Of a stretch of 22,641 nucleotides of DNA, positions 14,936 through 21,903 are shown piece by piece. The stretch is from Clostridia bacterium (lineage in GTDB: Bacteria > Bacillota > Clostridia > TANB77 > CAG-508): positions 1-22,641 of the forward strand of contig CAADYC010000037.1 of NCBI GenBank assembly GCA_900753165.1. The letters are read 5' to 3'. The notes beneath the pieces were generated by a model. It did not search any database. It was not told the origin of the DNA and worked only from the letters and a program-made list of their open reading frames with translations. The number at the start of each line of letters is the position of its first letter. Positions within the stretch are counted from its first letter, which is position 1. A program made the position numbers and the translations under genes.

Positions 14936-14964
14936 ATTGTAACACGTATACATAATATTGTCAA
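14936..14964 (-). promoter_or_regulatory. Promoter of the 57-residue membrane protein gene
   Basis: On the minus strand TTGACA (14964-14959) and TACAAT (14941-14936) are spaced by 17 bases. It is one of the best promoter matches in the window and lies about 40 bases from the start codon. It is back to back with the upstream region of the patatin gene. Confidence 0.8.
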
Positions 14965-15043
14965 TGTTTAAGTGTTAGTAGTAAGATTGAGTATTATATT
15001 AACAAATAGTTTTAAAATACATAAGATATTAAAGGGGGATTTT

Positions 15044-15901
15044 ATGAGTTTTGGTTTAGCATTATCAGGTGGTGGAGCAAAAGGTGCTGCACACATAGGT
15101 GTATTAAAAGCATTTGAGGAAGAAAATATAAAAATAGATTATATAGGTGGAACATCATCAGGGAGTATAGTAGCAACTTTACATGCATCTGGATATAAAG
15201 CTGATGATATTTATTATATTTTTAAAAAATATTGTAAAAAAATAAAGTATGTAGAATTAAAAAATATTTTTAAATTATTTTTTGGAATTACTTTAACAGG
15301 AACAATAATAATTGATGGTTTAAATTCTGGAAAATCAATTAAAAAGTTAATTAATAAAATTTGTGGTCAAAAAAATATCTATAATATTTCTGATATAAAA
15401 ATGCCACTAGCTGTTCCAAGTGTAGATATGAATACTGGTGATGTTATTTGTTTTACTTCTTCTAAAATAAGAGCTTTTTCGGATAATACTATTTTTGTAA
15501 ATGATGCAAATATAGGGACGTGTGTTCAGGCAAGTTGTAGTTTTCCATCTGTTTTTTCTCCTTGTGATTTTAATAATAGAAAATTAGTTGATGGTGGTAT
15601 TAGGGAAAATGTGCCTTGGAGAGAACTTAAATTTTTTGGTGCTAGTAAAGTTATAAGTGTTGTTTTTGAGAATGAAGTTGATGAAAATTCTTGTAAAAAT
15701 TTAGTTGATGTTGCTTTTCGTTCTTTTGAACTTATGGGAAAGGAGCTTTCTAAGCATGAACTTAGTGGAGCCGATTATTTAATAAAAATAAAAAGTAAAA
15801 AGATTTCTCTTTTGGATATGAGTAAGATGGATTATTTTTATGAGTTGGGGTATGAGGAAGCAAAAAAATTTATTTCTAAAAATTTAAGAGAACAGCTGTA
15901 A
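15044..15901 (+). CDS. Patatin-like phospholipase family protein (RssA type)
   Basis: About 285 residues. The start is ATG 15044 with AAAGGGGG at 15031-15038; the frame is open upstream to 14972, but that extension lacks a binding site and patatins begin with GLALSGGGAKGAAHIGVL. The oxyanion-hole glycines are at residues 9-11, the nucleophile motif GTSSG has S38, and the dyad partner D183 is in VDGGIRENVPW. All parts of the Ser-Asp catalytic dyad are therefore present. The family comprises serine lipid acyl hydrolases; the substrate here is unknown. No signal peptide, so a cytosolic or membrane-associated enzyme is likely. It is a stand-alone gene, possibly sharing a transcript with the small peptide gene downstream. 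Confidence 0.93.
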   Translation: MSFGLALSGGGAKGAAHIGVLKAFEEENIKIDYIGGTSSGSIVATLHASGYKADDIYYIFKKYCKKIKYVELKNIFKLFFGITLTGTIIIDGLNSGKSIKKLINKICGQKNIYNISDIKMPLAVPSVDMNTGDVICFTSSKIRAFSDNTIFVNDANIGTCVQASCSFPSVFSPCDFNNRKLVDGGIRENVPWRELKFFGASKVISVVFENEVDENSCKNLVDVAFRSFELMGKELSKHELSGADYLIKIKSKKISLLDMSKMDYFYELGYEEAKKFISKNLREQL

Positions 15902-15954
15902 TAAGTAAATATTTATTATATAATTACTTTGCCTTCAAAAAGGAGGTGAAGATA

Positions 15955-16026
15955 ATGAAGGACATAAAAAACATACTAAAAATCATTTTAATATTAAAAC
16001 TTTTAGAGTTTTTTGAAAGTGATTGA
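15955..16026 (+). CDS. 23-residue hydrophobic peptide
   Basis: ATG 15955 to TGA 16024-16026 encodes 23 residues, starting MKDIKNILKIILILKLLEF and ending in an acidic ESD tail: a basic start, a leucine/isoleucine helix and an acidic end. The ribosome binding site AGGAGGTGA (15941-15949) is a perfect match to the anti-Shine-Dalgarno sequence with good spacing, and a strong terminator follows six bases after the stop. Such signals for so short a frame suggest a real peptide, for example a membrane-active peptide, a type I toxin or a small regulator. None of these can be proved from sequence. It lies 53 bases after the patatin stop. Confidence 0.65.
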   Translation: MKDIKNILKIILILKLLEFFESD

Positions 16027-16031
16027 AGTCT

Positions 16032-16065
16032 AAAAAGAACAGGACCGCCATCCTGTTCTTTTTAT
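16032..16065 (+). terminator. Strong terminator after the small peptide gene
   Basis: AAAAAGAACAGGA (16032-16044) pairs perfectly with TCCTGTTCTTTTT (16051-16063) around CCGCCA, ending in a T tract. The GC pairs in the middle make it the most stable hairpin of the region. Because of the symmetric A/T flanks it may also work on the minus strand, for the gene that ends at 16204. Confidence 0.88.
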
Positions 16066-16113
16066 TAAATGAAAGACATAAAAAATTTTCTTTGTATTTA
16101 GCCTAAGCTAATT

Positions 16114-16125
16114 GTAGTATACTAC
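16114..16125. repeat. Perfect 12-base palindrome
   Basis: GTAGTATACTAC at 16114-16125 is fully self-complementary and lies in the otherwise non-coding stretch 16066-16203 between two converging genes. Just upstream is TTAGC-CTAA-GCTAA (16098-16112), another small inverted repeat. Their role is not evident; a dimeric protein site is one possibility. Confidence 0.4.
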
Positions 16126-16203
16126 ATATTTTATTATATTTCAATATTTACCAAAAAATTCATAATAACAAAATCATAAATATTTTTATTATAAGTTTAT
16201 ATT

Positions 16204-19200
16204 CTAAATACATTCAGTATTTTTAATGTTTTTTTCTACATTTTTATTTTCATTTTCCAAAGCTTTCTTTTCATTTTCTTGACGTTGCAAATTATCTTTA
16301 GCAACAGTCATTAATAACTTAATTCTATTGGCTTGGTTAGTCTCACTGCTACCGGGGTCATAATCAACAGGAGAAATATTAGCTTCTGGATATTTTTCTC
16401 TAATTGTTTTGATAACACCTTTACCAACAACATGGTTTGGTAGACAAGCAAAAGGTTGAACACATATGATATTTGGAATATCATGTTCCATATATTCAAT
16501 CATTTCTGCAGTTAAGAACCAACCTTCACCAGTTTGATTTCCGATAGATAGAACGTCTTTTACTTTATCTTCTAAGTGCCAAATATCACATGGTTGTAAA
16601 TATCCTTTTTTAGAATTTGCTAATGCAATTTTTTCATCTTTTTCTAATATATCAATTAATTTTATTGCTATTTTACTTATTTTTGCAGATGTTTTATTTA
16701 TATTTAATAAACTATTAAATGTAATTTTATGTGTTGCCATAAATTTAACAAATCCCATAAAGTCTGGCAAAATTACTTCTGCACCTTCTTTTTCAAGCAT
16801 TTCTGCTGCGTAATTATTTCCAAATGGATGGTATTTAATTAATACTTCTCCAACGATTCCTACTTTAGGTTTTTTAACAGATGTATCTAATTCAATTTTT
16901 TCAAAATCATTTACAATATCATAAATACTTTGTTTGAATTGTTTATTTGTTGATTTTTTAACCATTTGTTTACATTTAGTCATCCACTCATCATAAAGTT
17001 TTTGAGTTTCACCTTTGTTAACTTCATATGCTCTGTTTTTTGTAAGCATTTTTTGTAATAAATCACCATAAACAACAGATTTTATTAATCCTTCAATTAA
17101 TTTTGGTGTTATTTTAAATCCTGGCATTTTTTCCATACCAACAACATTGAAAGATATTACTGGTACATTGCTAAATCCTGCGTCTTTAAGAGCTTTTCTT
17201 ATAAATCCTATATAATTTGTTGCTCTACATCCACCACCGGTTTGTGACATGATTAAGGCAGTTTTATTTAAATCATATTTTCCAGATTCAAGTGCTTCAA
17301 TCATTTGTCCTGTTACTAAAATTGATGGGTAACAAGCATCGTTATTTACATATTTTAATCCTGTTTCAACTGTATGTTGAGTGCATTCTCTTAGTAATAC
17401 TGCATTATAACCTGCGGCTTGTACGGCAGATTCTAATAAGTCAAAGTGTACTGGTGCCATTTGTGGAATTAAGATTGTGTAATCTTTTCTCATTTCTTTA
17501 GTAAAGATTTTTTTCTTTAATCCGTAGTCACCATCGGCTTTTTCTTCTTGTTTTTTTGCTATACGTTTATTCATACTTGCTAGAAGTGAACGAATACGAA
17601 TTCTTACTGCACCTAGGTTATTAACTTCGTCTATTTTTATTAGTGTGTACATTTTATCATAACTTGATAAAATTTCTTCAACTTGGTCTGTTGTTACTGC
17701 ATCAACACCACATCCAAATGAATTTAATTGTACTAGTTCTAGGTTATCGTGTTTACCAACGAAGTCTGCTGCTGCGTAAAGTCTTGCGTGGAACACCCAT
17801 TGGTCTACAACTCTTATTGGACGTTTTGCTTCTGTTTTGTCAGATATGCTGTCTTCTGTTAGAACACATAGTCCTAATGATGTAATTAAAGTATCTATAC
17901 CATGGTTTATTTCTGGGTCGATGTGATATGGTCGTCCTGCTAAAACGATTCCTCTTAGATTGTTCTCTTCAATATATCTTACAGTTTCAGCCCCTTTGTC
18001 TCTTATGTCTTTTTTACATTTTTGATATTCTGCTTCTGCTTTTTCTGTGGCTTCTAGTAATTCTTTTTTAGTAAAGTTATATTCTTTGAATTCATCTAAT
18101 TCCATTATCTTTTTAACTAGATTTTTAGTTTCAAATGGTAAGAATGGATTCATGAATTTTATATTATGTGTTTTTAAATCTTCAACATTATTTTTTAGTA
18201 CTTCTGAATATGAAATTACTATTGGGCAATTGTAGTGGTTGTCTGCTTTTTCATATTCTTTTCTTGAATAAGGCATACAAGGGTAGAAAATAGTTTTTAT
18301 TCCTTTTTCAATTAAGTTTTCAATATGTCCATGTGAGATTTTTGCTGGATAACATACGGATTCAGATGGCATAGATTCCATTCCTTTTTCGTATGTTTTT
18401 CTTGTACTTTTATCTGATATAATTACCCTAAAGCCAAGGCTTGTAAGGAATGTGAACCAGAATGGATAATCTTCATACATATTTAAGACTCTTGGAATTC
18501 CTATAGTTCCTCTTGTTGCATATTGCTCTTCAAGTGGTTTGTAATCAAATATTCTTTGATATTTGTATTGTACTAAGTTTGGTAAATTCTTTTTATTTGT
18601 TGTAATACCTGCACCTTTTTCACAACGGTTACCAGATACGTGTATTGCACCATTGCTAAATTTATTTATTGTTAATTTACAATGATTTTCACAGTTATTA
18701 CATCTTGTATGTGTTACTTTTATTTCTAATTTATTTATTTCGTCAGATTTTAAAATAGTTGATGTGTATTCCATATCTAGGTTTGATTCATATTGTTCTT
18801 TTGAAAGTAAAGCCATTCCATATGCGCCCATTAAACCTGCAATGTCTGGTCTTACAACATCTTTTCCAACTATTTTTTCAAAGGCTCTTAATACTGCATC
18901 ATTGTAGAATGTTCCACCTTGTACAACAATGTGGTCTCCTAAAGTGGCTGTATCCCTAACTTTCATGACTTTTTGAATAGCATTTTTGATAACTGAATAT
19001 GAAAGCCCACTTGAAATATCTCCTACTGTATAGCCTTCTTTTTGAGCTTGTTTTATTTTAGAGTTCATAAATACTGTACATCTTGAACCTAAATCAACAG
19101 GTCTTTTTGCTTCAATTGCTTCTTTAACAAATTGTGAAATTTCTAAGTTTAGGCTCTTTGCAAATGTTTCTATAAATGAACCACATCCAGATGAACAAGC

Positions 19201-20529
19201 TTCATTTAGCATGATATTATCTATTGCTCCATTTTTCATTTTGATGTATTTCATATCTTGTCCACCAATATCGATTATTGCAGTTACATCAGGTTCAAAT
19301 TGTTTTGCAGCTGTGTAATGTGCAATTGTTTCTATTTCATTTAAATCAACATTTAAGGCTGTTTGAATTAGTTTTTCACCATATCCTGTAACACCACTAT
19401 ATCTTAATGTTGATTTTTCTGGTAGAGCTTCATATAATTTTTTAAGCATATTCATAACACTTTTTAGTGGGTTACCTTCATTGCTACCATATAATGAATA
19501 TAGCAAGTTTCCATCTTTATCAATTAATACTAATTTTGTAGTTGTTGAACCTGCGTCAATTCCAAGGTAACAGTCACCTTCATATGTAGAAAGTTCAGTT
19601 CTTGCAACTTTTGCTTTTTCATGTCTTTCTTTGAATTTTTTGTAATCTTCTTCACTTGCAAATAAAGGTTCAATTGGATGTGTTGTGTTATCTTGTGAAT
19701 TTCTTAAATTTTCTATTTTTTGTTTCAATTCTTTAACAGTTATTGGTTTTGTATTTAGGGAATCAAGGGCTGCGCCTTTAGCTACTAATAAATGGGCTTC
19801 TTCAGGCACAATTACTTCTTCAGGTGTTAAATTTAGTGTTTCTATAAATCTTTTTCTTAATTCTGGTAAGTAACTTAATGGTCCACCTAAAAATGCTACA
19901 TTTCCCCTAATAGGTCTTCCGCAGGCTAGTCCGCTAATTGTTTGATTAACAACTGCTTGGAAGATTGAGGCCGCAATATCTTCTTTTGCTGCACCTTCAT
20001 TTATTAAAGGTTGGATATCTGTTTTTGCGAAAACACCACATCTTGATGCTATTGGATATATTGTTTTGTAATCTTTTGCAAGTTCATTTAGACCTGCTGT
20101 ATCTGTGTGTAAAAGTGATGCCATTTGATCTAGGAATGCACCAGTTCCACCAGCGCATGTTCCATTCATTCTTTGTTCAATTGATTTTCCAAAGTATATG
20201 ATTTTTGCATCTTCTCCACCAAGTTCGATTACTACATCAGTTTGTGGAATATATTTTTCAACAGACCTTTTGCATGATACAACTTCTTGTATGAATTCTA
20301 CGCCTAAGAATTTACTTGCTGACATTGCTCCAGAACCTGTTAGTGCTATTGTAAATGTGTTTTCTGGATACATTTTTGCTAAGCTTTCTAATACGTTGCA
20401 TACTGTATTTTTTGTATCTGAAAAGTGTCTTTGATAATCTTTATATATTGTGTTTTGATTTTCGTCCATTACTATTATTTTTACGGTTGTTGAGCCTACG
20501 TCTAATCCTACATGTAAAATTTTTTCCAT
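16204..20529 (-). CDS. Acyl-CoA dehydratase activase fusion (BadF/HgdC-type, two ATPase domains plus DUF2229)
   Basis: A 1441-residue protein. Residues about 5-260 are a BadF/BcrA-type ASKHA ATPase (HVGLDVGSTTVKII, ELGGEDAKI, and NGTCAGGTGAFLDQMA with a cysteine as iron-sulfur ligand candidate). Residues about 320-590 repeat the fold (YLGIDAGSTTTKLVLID, DIGGQDMKYI, EACSSGCGSFIETFA). The remainder includes a CxxCxxHC-like site (TRCNNCENHCKLTIN) and a DUF2229/HgdB-like region (PCMPYSRKEYEKADN, LAGRPYHIDPEINHGID). Activases of this type use ATP and a [4Fe-4S] cluster to inject an electron into 2-hydroxyacyl-CoA dehydratases. No dehydratase subunits are adjacent, and the giant fused form is widespread in Firmicutes without an assigned substrate. 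The start ATG 20529 has a GAGGAG site upstream. Confidence 0.93.
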   Translation of the reverse strand: MEKILHVGLDVGSTTVKIIVMDENQNTIYKDYQRHFSDTKNTVCNVLESLAKMYPENTFTIALTGSGAMSASKFLGVEFIQEVVSCKRSVEKYIPQTDVVIELGGEDAKIIYFGKSIEQRMNGTCAGGTGAFLDQMASLLHTDTAGLNELAKDYKTIYPIASRCGVFAKTDIQPLINEGAAKEDIAASIFQAVVNQTISGLACGRPIRGNVAFLGGPLSYLPELRKRFIETLNLTPEEVIVPEEAHLLVAKGAALDSLNTKPITVKELKQKIENLRNSQDNTTHPIEPLFASEEDYKKFKERHEKAKVARTELSTYEGDCYLGIDAGSTTTKLVLIDKDGNLLYSLYGSNEGNPLKSVMNMLKKLYEALPEKSTLRYSGVTGYGEKLIQTALNVDLNEIETIAHYTAAKQFEPDVTAIIDIGGQDMKYIKMKNGAIDNIMLNEACSSGCGSFIETFAKSLNLEISQFVKEAIEAKRPVDLGSRCTVFMNSKIKQAQKEGYTVGDISSGLSYSVIKNAIQKVMKVRDTATLGDHIVVQGGTFYNDAVLRAFEKIVGKDVVRPDIAGLMGAYGMALLSKEQYESNLDMEYTSTILKSDEINKLEIKVTHTRCNNCENHCKLTINKFSNGAIHVSGNRCEKGAGITTNKKNLPNLVQYKYQRIFDYKPLEEQYATRGTIGIPRVLNMYEDYPFWFTFLTSLGFRVIISDKSTRKTYEKGMESMPSESVCYPAKISHGHIENLIEKGIKTIFYPCMPYSRKEYEKADNHYNCPIVISYSEVLKNNVEDLKTHNIKFMNPFLPFETKNLVKKIMELDEFKEYNFTKKELLEATEKAEAEYQKCKKDIRDKGAETVRYIEENNLRGIVLAGRPYHIDPEINHGIDTLITSLGLCVLTEDSISDKTEAKRPIRVVDQWVFHARLYAAADFVGKHDNLELVQLNSFGCGVDAVTTDQVEEILSSYDKMYTLIKIDEVNNLGAVRIRIRSLLASMNKRIAKKQEEKADGDYGLKKKIFTKEMRKDYTILIPQMAPVHFDLLESAVQAAGYNAVLLRECTQHTVETGLKYVNNDACYPSILVTGQMIEALESGKYDLNKTALIMSQTGGGCRATNYIGFIRKALKDAGFSNVPVISFNVVGMEKMPGFKITPKLIEGLIKSVVYGDLLQKMLTKNRAYEVNKGETQKLYDEWMTKCKQMVKKSTNKQFKQSIYDIVNDFEKIELDTSVKKPKVGIVGEVLIKYHPFGNNYAAEMLEKEGAEVILPDFMGFVKFMATHKITFNSLLNINKTSAKISKIAIKLIDILEKDEKIALANSKKGYLQPCDIWHLEDKVKDVLSIGNQTGEGWFLTAEMIEYMEHDIPNIICVQPFACLPNHVVGKGVIKTIREKYPEANISPVDYDPGSSETNQANRIKLLMTVAKDNLQRQENEKKALENENKNVEKNIKNTECI

Positions 20530-20564
20530 ATTTCATTTCTCCTCTCGCTCGTTTAAACATCCAT

Positions 20565-20619
20565 TGTATAAATTACTGTTTTTGTGCTAGGGCTGTCCAG
20601 TTTTTTTACAATTTATACA
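20565..20619 (-). promoter_or_regulatory. Long inverted repeat in the activase leader
   Basis: TGTATAAATT (20565-20574) is the exact reverse complement of AATTTATACA (20610-20619). Inside it ACTG (20575-20578) can pair with CAGT (20598-20601), enclosing a GC-richer loop (GTGCTAGGGCTGTC). It lies between the promoter and the ribosome binding site, so the transcript leader can fold into an extended stem. It does not match a riboswitch I know. It may be a repressor operator or an RNA control element. Confidence 0.5.
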
Positions 20620-20624
20620 CCCTA

Positions 20625-20653
20625 ATTTTATACGGAAAATGACCATTTGTCAA
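20625..20653 (-). promoter_or_regulatory. Promoter of the acyl-CoA dehydratase activase gene
   Basis: On the minus strand TTGACA (20653-20648) is followed, after 17 bases, by TAAAAT (20630-20625). This gives a leader of roughly 90 bases before ATG 20529, containing the inverted repeat at 20565-20619. Confidence 0.68.
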
Positions 20654-20750
20654 ATGTTAAAAAATGGAAATAACTCCAGAATTTTTTGCATATTTTGGAC
20701 AAACAAATAATAGTATTGAATATAAATATAAGTGAAATGGGGAGGAGAAT

Positions 20751-21290
20751 ATGAAAAATAAAAAGATTTTAATTTTATTTATAATTTCAGTAATTTTAAT
20801 TGTAGTTATAGGATATTTTGCAATTAAATTTGTCAAACAAAAGAAAAATAATGAAATTCAAAATGAGTATGTGCCACAAGAGGAAATATCTGATGAGCAG
20901 TCAAGAGAAACAATTGTAAGTTTATATTTTGCAGATAAAGAAACAGGTCTTTTGAAACCAGAGGCGAGACTTGTAAATGTAAAGGATTTAATAAAGTCAC
21001 CTTATAATACTTTGGTTGAACTTTTAATTTCTGGTCCCAAAAATGATAAATTGAATGTTGTTATTCCTGAAAATACTAAACTTTTAAATGCTTCATTAGA
21101 TAAAGAATGTTTAACTTTGGATTTTTCTTCTGAGATTTTGAATTATAATAAAGATGATAGCATGCTTAAAAATAATTTGATTTATTCAATTGTTAATACT
21201 GTTACTGAGTTAAATGAGGTTAATAAAGTTAAATTTTTAGTTAATGGTCAGGCATCTAGTGATTTTGAAGAGTTTTATGTAAGAAAATAG
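20751..21290 (+). CDS. GerMN domain-containing membrane protein
   Basis: A 179-residue protein: a basic N-terminus, one transmembrane helix (about residues 6-27), a charged linker, and a GerMN domain from about 52 to the end. Family features are SLYFADKETGLLKPEARLV, LVELLISGPKNDKLNVVIPE and CLTLDFSSEI. GerM proteins of Bacillus function in sporulation and germination on the outer face of the membrane. Here there is no lipobox cysteine, so the anchor is a helix, not a lipid. The start ATG 20751 has GGGGAGGAG immediately upstream. No consensus promoter is clear in front of it; a TTGGAC/TATAAA pair (20695, 20721) has too long a spacer. It is transcribed divergently from the activase gene. Confidence 0.87.
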   Translation: MKNKKILILFIISVILIVVIGYFAIKFVKQKKNNEIQNEYVPQEEISDEQSRETIVSLYFADKETGLLKPEARLVNVKDLIKSPYNTLVELLISGPKNDKLNVVIPENTKLLNASLDKECLTLDFSSEILNYNKDDSMLKNNLIYSIVNTVTELNEVNKVKFLVNGQASSDFEEFYVRK

Positions 21291-21472
21291 TTTGAAAAAT
21301 TTGATATATAGTAAAGTATGTATTAATATATATTTAGCAATTAAAAATTAATCGTGCAAAAAAGCAACTTAAAGGACTAGGGGCCGACCAAAGTATTCCT
21401 AGTCTTTTCTTATGCTAATCACTTAAATGTTTTACTATGTAGTAAGTTAATATATATTAATTTGTAAATATT
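21291..21472 (+). other. Non-coding stretch with nested complementary segments
   Basis: No gene is supported here. The stretch contains TAGTAAA (21309-21315) complementary to TTTACTA (21431-21437), then TTAGCA (21334-21339) complementary to TGCTAA (21413-21418), and inside these a hairpin GACTAGG/CCTAGTC (21375-21404). The inner loop, GGCCGACCAAAGTATT, is GC-rich for this genome. It may be a structured RNA or simply the terminator region of the GerMN gene. Confidence 0.4.
21375..21411 (+). terminator. Hairpin with T-rich tail after the GerMN gene
   Basis: GACTAGG (21375-21381) pairs with CCTAGTC (21398-21404), extended by AAA/TTT across a one-base bulge, and is followed by TTTTCTT. It can act as a terminator for the GerMN gene 84 bases upstream, though its loop is longer (16 bases) than usual. 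Confidence 0.6.
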
Positions 21473-21760
21473 TTAATGTTTTTTTCTATTAAAAATATTT
21501 GAAACATTTTTATATAATTTAATATAATTCCAAAAGCCTTGAAAATCATTTAAAAAATGCTCAACTTCGTTTAAAGAATTAATTGTATTTTTCTTACAAG
21601 TTTTAAAATTAAGTTTTTTCTTTTTAGGAGGAGAAGGCTTTTTTTGTGGTGGCTTTGGTTTTGGAGGAGGTGGTGGCGGTGGTACTAAATTTTTGGGTGG
21701 AGGAGGCGGAGGGCATTTGTAATTATTTTTATTTTTTTCACATCTATATAAAGTTGGCAT
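21473..21760 (-). CDS. Small polyproline protein
   Basis: A 95-residue protein with an unusual composition. The N-terminus has two cysteines (C7, C16), followed by runs of six and seven prolines (residues 17-22 and 27-33), a K/P-rich stretch to about residue 49, C55, and a C-terminal part that looks folded (SLNEVEHFLNDFQGFWNYIK and a basic end). The local jump to GC-rich proline codons in an AT-rich genome, and the ordered C-terminus, favour a real gene. The ribosome binding site is weak (AAGAAAGAAG upstream of ATG 21760) and no clear promoter was found. I do not recognise the family; a wall- or spore-associated structural protein is one possibility. Translation of such runs normally needs elongation factor P. 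Confidence 0.6.
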   Translation of the reverse strand: MPTLYRCEKNKNNYKCPPPPPPKNLVPPPPPPPKPKPPQKKPSPPKKKKLNFKTCKKNTINSLNEVEHFLNDFQGFWNYIKLYKNVSNIFNRKKH

Positions 21761-21903
21761 AGAAACACTTCTTTCTTTTATTAAATATTTATAATATAGT
21801 ATTAAAGTGACGTAAAAATAGTGAATAAATTAGCAATAGCACTTGTTTTTTATTCAAAATTGTTGTAACATTTTATTATAAAATAAAAGAGAAAGAGAAA
21901 GAT
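21761..21903. other. Divergent intergenic region
   Basis: This AT-rich stretch separates the minus-strand polyproline gene from the + strand methyltransferase gene. TATAAA at 21877-21882 could be a -10 box for the methyltransferase but has no proper -35 partner. On the minus strand a TATATT/TATAAA cluster near 21790-21805 could serve the polyproline gene. Nothing stronger is visible. Confidence 0.4.

Noticed and set aside
20355..20642. Plus-strand 95-codon frame over the activase start and promoter
   Set aside because: It overlaps the strong gene start, promoter and leader repeat on the other strand and has no ribosome binding site.
21291..21472. Cyclic-di-GMP or other known riboswitch
   Set aside because: GCAA- and GACCAAAG-like pieces recall riboswitch cores, but the conserved motifs and helix order of the classes I know are not present.
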